A stretch of 64,000 bases of DNA from Larkinella knui (GTDB taxonomy: Bacteria > Bacteroidota > Bacteroidia > Cytophagales > Spirosomataceae). Positions 25,552 to 35,473 of the stretch are shown in pieces. The translations under genes and the position numbers were made by a program. Below the pieces are notes generated by a model. The model saw only the letters and a program-made list of their open reading frames with translations. It was not told the origin of the DNA and searched no databases. Each line of letters begins with the position of its first letter. The stretch's first letter is position 1. The DNA lies in assembly GCF_003858645.1 (NCBI RefSeq), contig NZ_RQJP01000001.1, forward strand, positions 372,001 to 436,000, written 5' to 3'.

Positions 25552-26493
25552 ATGATTTCTATACCGCAAAAACATACCCGATTGCTCAAATCCAAAGCCG
25601 CCGAACTGGGCTTCGATTTCTGCGGGATTTCCAACGCTGAATTTCTGGAAGAGGAGGCCCCCCGGCTCGAATCGTGGCTCGACCGGCAGATGCACGGTAA
25701 GATGGGGTATATGGCAAATCACTTCGACAAACGGCTTGATCCGCGACTTCTGGTCGATGGTGCCAGGTCGGTGGTGACGGTTTTGCTGAATTACTATCCG
25801 GAGAAAACCATCGCCTGCGAGGAGGACGGATATAAGATTTCGAAATACGCCTACGGTACAGACTATCACTTTGTTATCAAAAATAAACTGAAAGAACTAC
25901 TGGCGTTTGTTCACGAAGAAATTGGCGAAGTTGGCGGGCGGTTTTTTGTCGATTCCGCCCCGGTGATGGATAAGGTTTGGGCCAAACGCAGCGGTTTGGG
26001 CTGGGTAGGCAAACACACCAATCTGATCACCCGCGAGATGGGTAGTTTTGTCTTTATCGGCGAACTGATTCTGGATCTGGAATTAATTCCTGACGGCCCC
26101 ATCGCCGACTATTGTGGCACCTGTACCCGCTGCATCGACGCCTGCCCAACCGATGCCATTACCGATCCGTACGTGGTCGACGGCAGTAAGTGCATTTCCT
26201 ATTTCACAATCGAGCTGAAAGAAGCCATACCGGACGAGGTAAAAGGGAAGTTTGAAAACTGGATTTTCGGCTGCGACATTTGTCAGGATGTCTGTCCGTG
26301 GAACCGGTTTTCCCGCCCCCATCATACCCCGGATTTTGACCCAAACCCCGCGCTGACGGAGTTCACAAAAAACGATTGGGAAGAAATAACCCAGGAAATT
26401 TTTCAGGAAATTTTCCGACGTTCCGCCGTGAAACGAACGAAACTGGAAGGGCTGAAACGCAATGTTGCGTTTGTGAAATTGAATGAGGAATAG
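25552..26493 (+). CDS. queG: Epoxyqueuosine reductase QueG
   Basis: 313 residues from ATG 25552 ([26 protein letters not shown]); an alternative ATG is at 25534. QueG reduces epoxyqueuosine to queuosine in tRNA, using cobalamin and two [4Fe-4S] clusters. The ferredoxin motifs are seen: [16 protein letters not shown] and, distally, [11 protein letters not shown]. The N-terminal cobalamin-binding part includes [26 protein letters not shown], typical of the family. It lacks the C-terminal HEAT extension of longer homologs such as YjeS, as many Bacteroidota enzymes do. No other queuosine gene is nearby. The 3' flank carries a nested inverted-repeat element. Confidence 0.95.
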   Translation: MISIPQKHTRLLKSKAAELGFDFCGISNAEFLEEEAPRLESWLDRQMHGKMGYMANHFDKRLDPRLLVDGARSVVTVLLNYYPEKTIACEEDGYKISKYAYGTDYHFVIKNKLKELLAFVHEEIGEVGGRFFVDSAPVMDKVWAKRSGLGWVGKHTNLITREMGSFVFIGELILDLELIPDGPIADYCGTCTRCIDACPTDAITDPYVVDGSKCISYFTIELKEAIPDEVKGKFENWIFGCDICQDVCPWNRFSRPHHTPDFDPNPALTEFTKNDWEEITQEIFQEIFRRSAVKRTKLEGLKRNVAFVKLNEE

Positions 26494-26560
26494 GAATACT
26501 ATCAAACTGTTGTAAACAGAAAAAAACACGCTGGGAAACTTTGGAACGACTGAATTTTTA

Positions 26561-26715
26561 CCCCGGAGAGGTTATCTGTTACTAGAAAAACCGATTCTTT
26601 TTTCTTTTGAAGCCCCGGAGGGGCGTCCTGAAGCAATTTTAAATTAGGATGCCCCTCCGGGGCTTGATTTTACGACTATGATCCGCTTGACTAGTAACAG
26701 GTAACCCCTACGGGG
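26561..26715. repeat. Nested inverted-repeat element, copy 1
   Basis: The outer arms 26561-26585 and 26691-26715 pair, with core GTTATCTGTTACTAG facing CTAGTAACAGGTAAC (one mismatch). The inner arms 26611-26629 (AGCCCCGGAGGGGCGTCCT) and 26646-26664 pair over 19 bp with one G-U. A related element in the same orientation is at 36026-36149. It lies between the convergent queG and beta-helix/PDZ genes. Confidence 0.85.
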
Positions 26716-26766
26716 CTGGTTCTACACTTTAGTGTTTGCTGATGCGTTTAGGGAAAAATAGAGCAA

Positions 26767-29103
26767 TCACTTTAACGGCAAGGTCAGCTTCACCGTTTGC
26801 TGGTTTCGGATCACGGTGACGGCCATTCGCCCCGTCCAGTTGACCTGCTGCTGAATGGCGACCAGCCGGCCGAGGTTGGGGGTTTCCTCCTGGTTGGCCG
26901 TTCGAATCACGTCGCCATTTTTCAGCCCCGAGTTTTCGAGCAGACTCCCTTTGGGAATATTTACGACAATGACGCCCTTTTCGTCCGGCAGACCAAAAGC
27001 CGAACGGTCGCCGAGGCCCTGCACATTTCGTAGGGATGCGCCCAGCCAGACCAGTTCCTGAACCGATTCTTCAAACCGGTGGTCCAGCAAAACCGGTAAT
27101 TTCGGCGCGCGGGCCAGGGCACGGAGCGACGCTTTTTGGACGCCAAACTGATTCATCGGGAAGTTCTGAAAACCGGTTTTTAGCGCCGGACTGGTTGGGC
27201 TGACCTGATAATTCCCCGCATCGGCCTGAACAAACGCCGGGTCGCCAAACGCGCTGTGGAAATCCGTGCCGCTCTGGCGGGCTTTTTCAAGCGCGGCCTG
27301 ATCCAGAAAGAGATTAAAATCCACTTCCTGGCCCCATTCCTTGATGCCAATGGGAAAATAGGGCCGCATGACGATGTTTTTCCGAAAAATGTCCTGGCTG
27401 TTTTTAAACCAGACGTGGGGGTGGAAGGAGTTGTTAATCAGGATGTTGTTCTCCGCCGTCCGGTAAAATCCCTCGCGGAATTTCAGCCCGCCATTCAGCA
27501 GCACGTTGTTGTAAATGTGGTAATTGCTGCTGCCATCGTCCAGATCGATGTCCCAGCCGTGGTCGCAGCGAAACCGGTTGTTGCGGATGATGACGGTTTG
27601 CTGGGCATCGAGCCGTATGAGCTCGGGATGTGCGGCCACCAGACTGTCCATCGTCTGGCGGTTGGGGTGCCAAAACCGATCGCGGCCCCAGGAGTTAAAG
27701 GCCCCGTGATCGCCGGTTTCCAACACCGTATCGAACACATCGTTAAACTCCAGCAGGTGCCCGCCCCAGGTGCCATCGCCGATGTTGATACCGGATCGGG
27801 GTACCTGATAGATCGTGTTGTGCCGAACGACAATCCCGGAAGCCATTGCAATTTCGACGCCAGCCGACTGCTTTTCGATCTGTCCGATGTCGTGAATGAG
27901 GTTGTTGGCAGCTACGCATTCGGCGGGATAGCGGTCATTTTTCGGCCCCGGTTTCAGATCCATCCGACCGTAAGGAACAAATTCTTCATACCGAAAGGCG
28001 GGCGACCGAACGGCCGACGAATCACCCACGAAGCTGATGGCGCTGGCACCGATGTCGTGAAAATGGCACCCTTCAACGGCTGATTTCCGGTTATAACGGC
28101 TCATCATCAACGCATTACCACCCAGGTCGGCAAATTCGCAGTCGTCGATCCGGCACTGTTCGGTATTTTCCAGAAAAACCGCAGCACCGCGATACAGCAT
28201 CCAGTCGCTCCGCAGCAGCGGCTCATACGGTTCCATAAACGTCCGTTCAGCATTTACAAACCGGATGCCCCGGATGCGGACTTCTTTCAGCGGTTTTTCG
28301 CGTGAACCGGTTAATTCGATCAGGCTTTTCAGATGAGATACGACCACGGTGGCGGTTTCGGGATTGATTCCCGCGGGCGGAATCAGGGAAAGCAGCTGCG
28401 TTTTGCGATCGTAAAACCATTCGCCCGGCGCGTCCAGCTCTTCAAAAACACTTTCGACAAACCGCTCGCTGGGGTGCAGGGGTGCGGGCCTATTGTTCTG
28501 CCAGCCGCCTTCCTGCTGGAGTTTTCCGTTTGTTTTTCCGGTAATCCGGTAATGAAAATCGCCCCATTCGCCCTGGTGAAGAGCATGAATAAAACCACCT
28601 TCGGGAGACTTCCACCGGCTGATCCGCTGGTCGCTCAGGGCATCGGCGGCTGTGCCGTTGAAGACGTGCGCTTTGGCATCATAGTTGGGATACCGCGCTA
28701 GAATCTGCTTCTTGCCGTTCAGGAAAAGTTGCTCAAAAGGCGGTCCTTCGACGCGGGCGGTCCACGTGTTTCCGGTGGTTTTCTGCCAGTGGAGCGCCAG
28801 CTTTCTTCCTCCGCTCAGTTCGGCTTTCTCCTTTTGAAAGGCGCTGATGGTTAGCGATTTATCGTTACTGGTCTGGGGGGTGATGCGTACGGTTTCCGGC
28901 AAATAATACGTACCTTTCCGAAGAAGAATCTCGACGGTTTGCTGCGGAGCGGTTCTTGCCTTTTCCAGGGCTTTCCCAACAGATGCCAACGGCAATGCAA
29001 GCGTTCCGGGGTTGGTGTCCTTACCCGAAGGCGCGACGTAAAACCGGGTCTGTGCCTGAAGCGTCAGCGTATGAAAGACAAAAAAAAGCAGGTACAGTCT
29101 CAT
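26767..29103 (-). CDS. Secreted right-handed beta-helix protein with C-terminal PDZ domain
   Basis: 778 residues with a signal peptide (MRLYLLFFVFHTLTLQAQ). The next segment FYVAPSGKDTNPGTLALPLASVGKALEKAR is the start typical of exported parallel beta-helix proteins and polysaccharide lyase/GH-like enzymes. Residues ~250-620 are helix coils with repeated aromatic/Asn turns (NNLIHDIGQI, VVRHNTIYQVPRSGINIGDGTW, IIRNNRFRCDHGWDIDLDDG). Residues ~690-778 resemble a PDZ domain (KGVIVVNIPKGSLLENSGLKNGDVI). It probably binds or cleaves a carbohydrate outside the cytoplasm; GH141-like enzymes are one possibility. It is last in a same-strand run with the amine oxidase, 79 bp upstream. Confidence 0.85.
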   Translation of the reverse strand: MRLYLLFFVFHTLTLQAQTRFYVAPSGKDTNPGTLALPLASVGKALEKARTAPQQTVEILLRKGTYYLPETVRITPQTSNDKSLTISAFQKEKAELSGGRKLALHWQKTTGNTWTARVEGPPFEQLFLNGKKQILARYPNYDAKAHVFNGTAADALSDQRISRWKSPEGGFIHALHQGEWGDFHYRITGKTNGKLQQEGGWQNNRPAPLHPSERFVESVFEELDAPGEWFYDRKTQLLSLIPPAGINPETATVVVSHLKSLIELTGSREKPLKEVRIRGIRFVNAERTFMEPYEPLLRSDWMLYRGAAVFLENTEQCRIDDCEFADLGGNALMMSRYNRKSAVEGCHFHDIGASAISFVGDSSAVRSPAFRYEEFVPYGRMDLKPGPKNDRYPAECVAANNLIHDIGQIEKQSAGVEIAMASGIVVRHNTIYQVPRSGINIGDGTWGGHLLEFNDVFDTVLETGDHGAFNSWGRDRFWHPNRQTMDSLVAAHPELIRLDAQQTVIIRNNRFRCDHGWDIDLDDGSSNYHIYNNVLLNGGLKFREGFYRTAENNILINNSFHPHVWFKNSQDIFRKNIVMRPYFPIGIKEWGQEVDFNLFLDQAALEKARQSGTDFHSAFGDPAFVQADAGNYQVSPTSPALKTGFQNFPMNQFGVQKASLRALARAPKLPVLLDHRFEESVQELVWLGASLRNVQGLGDRSAFGLPDEKGVIVVNIPKGSLLENSGLKNGDVIRTANQEETPNLGRLVAIQQQVNWTGRMAVTVIRNQQTVKLTLPLK

Positions 29104-29182
29104 GAGTACAGTCGGGTTTAAGCCCGGTAAATTCTACATTCCTACCTTCGAACGTTCCAGTTCTACCACTGCTTTTTTAGCC

Positions 29183-30703
29183 TCAAGAATGGGTTTCCAG
29201 CTTTGGCCGGCCGTTTCCTTGTACTATTTTCAAAATGCCTTCTGCGGCTTTGCGGCCGGTTTCGGCGGCTCCGTTCATGAAGCCCTGAAATGATTGGCTG
29301 CAATGTTCACCCGCAAAGAAAATAGTGCCTACTTTTTCGGACTCCGTGTTGCCGATGGCCGAAACCTGCCCCACTTTATAGCACGCGTAAGCACCCCGCG
29401 CCAGGCGGTTTTCGTTCCAGTTGTAATAGCCCTTTCGACCGTTGGCCGCGCGTTTCATTCCCGGGAAAACCCGGTCGCAGCCGTCGAGATACTGCTGATA
29501 CTGCGAAATTGTCAGGTTTTTCCCTTTGTCGGCTCCCAGAAAAAGACTGTAACCGCCGGGGCCCCGGTTGCCGGTTTGCATCTGGCTGCTGTCCCAGCCA
29601 TTGTGAATATGATCGCTCAGGACATACCCCGAATACCCTTCCGGTCGCCAGATTCGCTCGTTGACCCCGATGAACAATTTGGATTGCATCCCGTAGCCCA
29701 ATTCCTGAATGCACCGGCGCTTCCGGGCGGGCATATCGACTTTAAAATCGACTTCGCGCAGGACCGAGAAGGGCAAGGTTATGATCAGAAAATCGGCTCC
29801 GACCTGTTTGCCGTTGGCAAAAGACAGTTCATAACCGGAATCCTTCGGAGCAATCCTTTCCAGGTGAAAACCGGTATGAATCGGGCTTTTAAGGCGTTTG
29901 TATAGCTCGGTAACGATCTTTTCATTGCCGCCGATGACCTTAAACCGCTCGTCGCTTTCGCCGTAGATCTCAAACCCGTTCGACGTATCGGTTTTCAGGA
30001 CCACCAGCAGATTCAGGCTCGTTTGGTCTCCAGCCGGCAAACCCAATTCACTGGTGAACGACGAACTGATGAGGTTGAATAGCCAGCCCGTAATACCGAT
30101 GCGGGTCAGGTATTCGTCAATCGACTGATGATCCAGCACTTTGACAAGGAGATGGTTAGGGTCGAGCGATTCGGGTAAACTGTCGATGTCCTGCTGAATC
30201 CGCCCGGCAAAGGGCCGGAACGCTTCGATGATTTCCTGCTCCCGAATCCGCCGACCACCGAAGTAGTAATCCGTACCGATCAGCTTCTTTTCGGCGGGCG
30301 TTTTCAGGTCCAGCAGCGGGAGTTGAAACGCGCGGCAGAACGCCAGCATGTCGCTATGATTGGAGTCGATAAATTCGCCCCCCATTTCGGTGATAATGCC
30401 CGGTGCCACCACGTTTTCGGCCGACACGATCCGCCCGCCGGTACGGGCCGACGATTCATACAAAGTTGGCTGAAAACCGGCTTTTTCGAGGTGCCAGGCC
30501 GCCGTCAGCCCCGCCATACCGGCTCCAATGATCACAATCCGGGGGGCGGTTTGCGTTCGGCACTTCGACAGCAGCGGCAGCAAACCACCGGCCAGCACCA
30601 AACCGGACGTTTGGCGGAGGAAACTACGCCGGGATACCGGTTCACTGGTTGGCCGTACGCTTTCGTTTCGGAGAAGACGAACGATTTTTGGGATTCGGGG
30701 CAT
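29183..30703 (-). CDS. Tat-exported flavin-dependent amine oxidase
   Basis: 506 residues. A twin-arginine signal (SRRSFLRQTSGLVLAGGLLPLL, residues ~24-45) predicts export in folded form with FAD. The dinucleotide fold IVIIGAGMAGLTAAWHLEKAGF is followed by TGGRI, and a C-terminal FAD motif is GTIFFAGEHCSQSFQGFMNGAAETGRKAA. It belongs to the monoamine oxidase/polyamine oxidase/L-amino acid oxidase group; the substrate is unknown. The start at 30703 overlaps the end of the 1245-residue membrane-protein gene by 62 bp, indicating translational coupling or at least co-transcription. The overlap is long, but no later ATG keeps the Tat signal. Confidence 0.9.
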   Translation of the reverse strand: MPRIPKIVRLLRNESVRPTSEPVSRRSFLRQTSGLVLAGGLLPLLSKCRTQTAPRIVIIGAGMAGLTAAWHLEKAGFQPTLYESSARTGGRIVSAENVVAPGIITEMGGEFIDSNHSDMLAFCRAFQLPLLDLKTPAEKKLIGTDYYFGGRRIREQEIIEAFRPFAGRIQQDIDSLPESLDPNHLLVKVLDHQSIDEYLTRIGITGWLFNLISSSFTSELGLPAGDQTSLNLLVVLKTDTSNGFEIYGESDERFKVIGGNEKIVTELYKRLKSPIHTGFHLERIAPKDSGYELSFANGKQVGADFLIITLPFSVLREVDFKVDMPARKRRCIQELGYGMQSKLFIGVNERIWRPEGYSGYVLSDHIHNGWDSSQMQTGNRGPGGYSLFLGADKGKNLTISQYQQYLDGCDRVFPGMKRAANGRKGYYNWNENRLARGAYACYKVGQVSAIGNTESEKVGTIFFAGEHCSQSFQGFMNGAAETGRKAAEGILKIVQGNGRPKLETHS

Positions 30704-33700
30704 GGGTTTTAGGCAGAGTACGGTGGTGATTTCGGCGTTGCCAGAAGTGTTTCCGGCTCTTGTTCGGATCGAACAGAATATTGAAAAGCAAGAAAAGAAT
30801 CAGCCCGATAAAAACCAGCTTTATTGCTAAATGAGCCAGATCCAGGGGGTCATAGCAACTCTGGTAGGGTAGGATTTCAAACTTAAATAGTCGTTGGGAA
30901 ATTCCGTCAAGCCATTTTATTGGCAATAAAAACCAAGATGGTATGTCTTCCAAATTGACAAATTTTTCTTTTGATCCCGGATCTTCTCTGGCCACTTCAT
31001 TCACAAAGAAGTCGTGAACAATCTGGTAGAAGCTAAAGGCACCGACAATGGTCACGATGTACTGAATCCGGCGCTGGTATTCGCTGGTCCGTTCTTCCTG
31101 TTTGGTGCTGATGAGTTTGTCCATCTGCTCCAGTTTGCTGCGGGCGTCTTTGACCCGTTCCGCAATTCCCCGGCGCTCCATGCCCTCTTTGTAGAGTTCC
31201 TGCTCGGTTTTATACTGAAAGACGTCGCCGAGAATATCATCGTTCAGCAGATCGTCGATCACGTTGCGTTGCTCGATAAGTTCGGGAATCGTCAGGCGGG
31301 ATTTATCCGTACGCAAATCGTTCAGCAGCGTATTCAGGCGGTTTTCGGCATCACGCGCGACCATGTCGTTGTGTGCCAGCACCGCGCTTGGAATCAGTAA
31401 GTACGCGTTGATTCCGAGGGTGTCCCAGAACGTATCCATCACATCGTCGCCGTACCCCAGCATGGCCATCACCCCGCGGTGAATCACCATAAAGGACGAT
31501 TCCGTTTTGCTGTTGGGGAGCGGTACCAGGGTGTCGTCAATCTCCTGGAGGCCCATGCGGTCGTAATCAAAAATACCCAGACAGATGCCACAATAGGCTT
31601 TAAAAACGTAATCGGCGTATTCTTCGGCGGTGAACGGTTCCAGTTCGTCGCTCATGTGGATCGCATCGTCGTGCAAATCCTTATACAGTTCTTTTACTTT
31701 GTTCCGGATCTCATTTCGTTTCGCCGGGTCTAAATGCGGATCCAGTTCCTTGCGGAATCCTAAAAAGCTGTCGACATCTGAGAGATCGGTTTCTTCCGTC
31801 GAGTCATTTTCCGGATCGGGCGGGCTATCGGTCTTGTTTTCTTCGGGTGAGGTGTCGCCCGTATCAATTTCAACGACGCCCGACCGGATGTTCCGCAGCG
31901 AAACGGCCTGATCCGCCTTTTCAATGAGCCGCCCGAATTTATTATTCTGGTTAAACTCGTATTTCACGCCCGTCAGATCCTGCAATAACTGAATGAGGTT
32001 ATCGGGTTTATCCAGCCAGGTCATTTCATCAGCGACCTCATTTTTGATAAACAACCCGATGATCCTGGATTTTATAAATCCGAAGCCATCCCGAAACGCA
32101 CCGTACAGACCCTGAAAAAGCCAACTCCAGGTTTTGCCCAGAATGAATAAGCCGACCGCCCAATACAGGGTTTTTTCCAGGATTTCTAGCGGTTCTCGGT
32201 TCTGAAAAACGGCCGTCCAGGTCGGTAGTTGCCACTTCCAGCCCTCAGCCAGCCAGATTGGCAGTTGCCGTTGCCAAAGCCACAAAACCGCCAGCCCGGC
32301 TAAAAACCAGAACGTAACCCGTCCCCAGGTCTTGACCCGCCAGACCCATTTCTGTAGCTTTTGCTCGAACGACTCGTGGTAGCTGGGGTCGGGCGTGAAA
32401 ACGGGAAGTGAAAACCACCGCGAAAGAAACGAGTACCATTCCGGTTGCTGGCCTGCATCCGCATCCGAATGAGCAGCTGCCCGATTGGGCAAAGAAAACT
32501 CAATCTGGCGCATCAATTTCCGCCGTTCATCTTCATCTTCGTGTTCCTGCGATCCGCTGAAAAACCGCATCAATTTGACAATGTCCAGCTCACTGATGTC
32601 TTCGGTATTGGGCTTCAAAACCAGATGCCAGACCCGAACGGCGCTTTTCAAAAAATACGTGTAACTAACGCAGGCCGTCATCTTCACCGAATGGGAGAAC
32701 CGCGGAAGCACGTCGTCTTTCCGAAGGGATTTTTTGAGTTCTTTTTGATGGGGCGAGTTTTCATCGGTTTGAGGCAGCTGATAAAAACATTCCATACGCC
32801 CTTCCGATGTAAACTCAAAATGGGACGGAAATTTCACCGTCACGGTTTGTTCCGGAACCGCATAATACCGGGTGAAATAAGGGGGCTCGGCCTGGTATTT
32901 ATACGAAAAAAGGTCCGTTTCGCCCGAGTGCGCAACCGGGCAGTATAAGGTATCCGGCTTAGGGCGGTTTTTGTGCCCCCATTCTTTCCGGATAATGCTC
33001 CAGATTCGTCCTAAACGGGTCAATTCCGGTTGGGGCGGAGTCATGTCGTGATAGGGATGGATGCCGATCGGTTCAAAATAATCTTCGTCGACCAGAATCT
33101 CGAAACCGACGCTGGCCCGGCGGTAGATAAACCGGGGCTGCTCGAGTCGGGGAACATTGTGCAGGTACAAAACCGTAAAATTGTCGTCGAGCCGATGATC
33201 AAACAAGGACGCATTGTTGAGTGAAATCGGATCCGAACCTTTCCAGAAACCCTCGATGCTGGACTTGCTTTTCGGTTTGAACTTCGCACTAGCGGCCAAA
33301 TCTTGCTTGTAATTCGGCTCAGGATAGTCCGAATACAGGTATTTGCCATAGTCGGTAATGAAGCTCATCACCGTTCCGGATTCAATAACGAGGTTATTGC
33401 TTTTTTGCAGAACCTGCGGGAAAGTCAGCAGGAAATACTGCCGGGATTTCCGCAGATGTGCATTTTTATCGGTATCCGTGTCGGGTACCGGGTGATGATA
33501 GGCAAACTTGAGATACCGGGCATTAATGGCGTGGAAGGCTTCCAGACTGGTAGCCGCCTTTTGCTGAGCGTCTTTGTCCGGGGCAAGAACCGGATTCTGA
33601 ATCTCATGAAAAACGCCGTTGACGAGATCCGCACCAATCTTTTCGATCAATGTGATGAGCGCCGAGCGCTGGTTTGCTTTCTGCGGATGCTGAAAGGTTA

Positions 33701-34379
33701 ACAACCAGTCTATTACCGTCTGTCTATTCTTTTCCTTGTTGTTGTCGACGATTCGGTTGTTAATACCATATTCTTTCAGTAAACCGGCTACTTTTTGTTC
33801 CCCATCGGATTGCAATACGCTGGCAATGAGAATGGTTTCCAATAAAATGGTTCCGGATTTCGGAAAGAAATGCCCGACAAAACCCGCCTGGATTTTACGG
33901 GCCACCTGCTTATATTCGTCATTGACAGGTTTATAGGCAAGAATCAGAAATGTGCAGATCTGGGGTATATCAAGCTCGTTTTTTAATTTCTGGCGCTCCT
34001 GCGTAGCATCCAGTTTCAGGCTATTGCATTTCCGTAGCCGATCTTTGCATTTCTGAAGATTTTCTGTTGTCGGGATTTGGCTGCGAATTTTCCTTTGTTT
34101 TTCCTCAAAGGAGGACGCACCCTGAGGGCTGTTTTCGTCCAGAGTACCGCTGAAAAAATGCTCTTCATTCTGATACAGCTCAAAGAAGTCGTCAACCAGT
34201 TCGACATTCGCATGTAAACCCGCCTGATCGACTATAATCTCAAAAATGTAGCCTATTTCCGGCTCTTTTTCTACTTTTTTTAGCGCATCGGGAATCGGCC
34301 AGTGCTTTTTTGCCCGGTCCGAGAACTCATTGAACTGCTTAAAAAACGCTTGTTGTTGTAGCCTAAAAGTAGAGTCCAT
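30642..34379 (-). CDS. Very large membrane protein of unknown function (1245 aa)
   Basis: 1245 residues with no recognised domain. Residues 1-680 are soluble: first helical (KCKDRLRKCNSLKLDATQERQKLKNEL), then mixed, with many aromatic and Pro residues. Three or four membrane helices lie near ~710-790 (VTFWFLAGLAVLWLWQR; LYWAVGLFILGKTWSWLF). An acidic linker (TSPEENKTDSPPDPENDSTEETDLSD) is followed by a helical region with a long charged helix (ERVKDARSKLEQMDKLISTKQEERTSEYQRR) that runs into a helix IVTIVGAFSFYQIVHDFF and a last helix LVFIGLILFLLFNILF. The tail is very basic. Long helix plus two membrane helices recalls CorA-type channels, but no GMN motif is present. It lies between GNAT and amine-oxidase genes. 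Confidence 0.8.
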   Translation of the reverse strand: MDSTFRLQQQAFFKQFNEFSDRAKKHWPIPDALKKVEKEPEIGYIFEIIVDQAGLHANVELVDDFFELYQNEEHFFSGTLDENSPQGASSFEEKQRKIRSQIPTTENLQKCKDRLRKCNSLKLDATQERQKLKNELDIPQICTFLILAYKPVNDEYKQVARKIQAGFVGHFFPKSGTILLETILIASVLQSDGEQKVAGLLKEYGINNRIVDNNKEKNRQTVIDWLLTFQHPQKANQRSALITLIEKIGADLVNGVFHEIQNPVLAPDKDAQQKAATSLEAFHAINARYLKFAYHHPVPDTDTDKNAHLRKSRQYFLLTFPQVLQKSNNLVIESGTVMSFITDYGKYLYSDYPEPNYKQDLAASAKFKPKSKSSIEGFWKGSDPISLNNASLFDHRLDDNFTVLYLHNVPRLEQPRFIYRRASVGFEILVDEDYFEPIGIHPYHDMTPPQPELTRLGRIWSIIRKEWGHKNRPKPDTLYCPVAHSGETDLFSYKYQAEPPYFTRYYAVPEQTVTVKFPSHFEFTSEGRMECFYQLPQTDENSPHQKELKKSLRKDDVLPRFSHSVKMTACVSYTYFLKSAVRVWHLVLKPNTEDISELDIVKLMRFFSGSQEHEDEDERRKLMRQIEFSLPNRAAAHSDADAGQQPEWYSFLSRWFSLPVFTPDPSYHESFEQKLQKWVWRVKTWGRVTFWFLAGLAVLWLWQRQLPIWLAEGWKWQLPTWTAVFQNREPLEILEKTLYWAVGLFILGKTWSWLFQGLYGAFRDGFGFIKSRIIGLFIKNEVADEMTWLDKPDNLIQLLQDLTGVKYEFNQNNKFGRLIEKADQAVSLRNIRSGVVEIDTGDTSPEENKTDSPPDPENDSTEETDLSDVDSFLGFRKELDPHLDPAKRNEIRNKVKELYKDLHDDAIHMSDELEPFTAEEYADYVFKAYCGICLGIFDYDRMGLQEIDDTLVPLPNSKTESSFMVIHRGVMAMLGYGDDVMDTFWDTLGINAYLLIPSAVLAHNDMVARDAENRLNTLLNDLRTDKSRLTIPELIEQRNVIDDLLNDDILGDVFQYKTEQELYKEGMERRGIAERVKDARSKLEQMDKLISTKQEERTSEYQRRIQYIVTIVGAFSFYQIVHDFFVNEVAREDPGSKEKFVNLEDIPSWFLLPIKWLDGISQRLFKFEILPYQSCYDPLDLAHLAIKLVFIGLILFLLFNILFDPNKSRKHFWQRRNHHRTLPKTHAPNPKNRSSSPKRKRTANQ

Positions 34380-34468
34380 CCAAAAAGATCAGGGTAGGTT
34401 CAGGAGAAAAGTTACCCATAATCTTAATCAATTAACATCTGAATCGCAACGGGAACTACTCAATAATT

Positions 34469-35443
34469 TTAAAGGTCGATACCGGGTATTTCCGTCAGGG
34501 CAACAGACTGGTCGTCGACGCGCTGATCAACCAGATTGTCATACATTTCCCGCAGAATATTGCGCCCTTCAGCCGCCAGCCCGGTTAGTTCGGGAGCCGC
34601 CGGATTCAGTTTGTGGGTTCCCTGCAGTTGTTGCAAAGCCGCAAGGTCGTGGCTATAATTATCGTAGCCGTAGCGCGTTAGTGAGTCGGGTTCTTTGTTG
34701 CGATCGAGACTCTTGGCCAACTCCATCACGAAACGCATGACAACGGTCACCGGAATGGTGTCGGTGAGATTAGTCAGCCACGGAAACGTGAGGAGATACA
34801 GGTTGGTAACGATGCCTTTGTCGTCGCCGAGCGGAGGCTGGATGTAGTCGAAATCGATGCGTTTGGCCCCCATCCGGCTAAAAAATTTCAGTCGTTTGGC
34901 GGGCGGCATCGAGTCATTTTCGGCATCGGTTTCAAACGGGTTGTTCGATTCGAACAGCACGGCGTTTACGGTTTTGCCATACTGCCCGGCGAAATACCGG
35001 ATCAAACCCGTCAGCCCCTGTTCGCTCTGAATCAGCGATTCGGCAATTTTTTTCTGATCGGAACCAATTCGAACTCCGCGATAGTGCTGATTGACAAATA
35101 GATACGTGACCAAGCCACAGGCGCTGTCGGGATACAGCTCAACGATACAACCGGCGACAAACGTTTTTTCGCCCGCCGGACTCACCAGTGAGCAGGCCAT
35201 GAGGTGGGTGTGAGGGTCGTCGGTGCCTTCCGCAATCCGCTCTTTTATGAAATCCGGATCTTCCCGTTCGTCGGGGTCCGGAAAATTCGACGGATGTTCA
35301 TACAGCGCAAAAAAAGCATCGATCAACGCGGCATGCGTTTGCAAATCTTCCGGTTTGGTAATCCAGGTTATTTCATAACTGTCTTGCTCATAGGGGTGTG
35401 CGGTTTGAGATGACTCATCCCGGACGGCGGACGCGGTATTCAT
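34469..35443 (-). CDS. GNAT-like acetyltransferase
   Basis: 324 residues from ATG 35443 (MNTASAVRDESS); a TTG three codons upstream is less likely. Residues ~25-200 show a GNAT-like core: a beta strand VAGCIVELYPDSACGLVTYLFVNQHYRG, then the acetyl-CoA loop region RGVRIGSDQKKIAESLI, a relaxed form of R/Q-x-x-G-x-G/A. The C-terminal ~120 residues (FPWLTNLTDTIPVTVVMRFVMELAKSL) are an extra domain not seen in small GNATs. The acceptor is unknown. The gene is 30 bp downstream of the ABM monooxygenase gene and 89 bp upstream of the giant membrane-protein gene, all on minus. Confidence 0.7.
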   Translation of the reverse strand: MNTASAVRDESSQTAHPYEQDSYEITWITKPEDLQTHAALIDAFFALYEHPSNFPDPDEREDPDFIKERIAEGTDDPHTHLMACSLVSPAGEKTFVAGCIVELYPDSACGLVTYLFVNQHYRGVRIGSDQKKIAESLIQSEQGLTGLIRYFAGQYGKTVNAVLFESNNPFETDAENDSMPPAKRLKFFSRMGAKRIDFDYIQPPLGDDKGIVTNLYLLTFPWLTNLTDTIPVTVVMRFVMELAKSLDRNKEPDSLTRYGYDNYSHDLAALQQLQGTHKLNPAAPELTGLAAEGRNILREMYDNLVDQRVDDQSVALTEIPGIDL

Positions 35444-35473
35444 ACGTAACAAGGGTGTTTTGGTGTGTGGTAA

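Noticed and set aside
30642-34379. Giant protein as a CorA magnesium channel
   Set aside because: Only the long-helix-plus-two-membrane-helices layout is similar; no GMN motif and the loop between helices is far too long.
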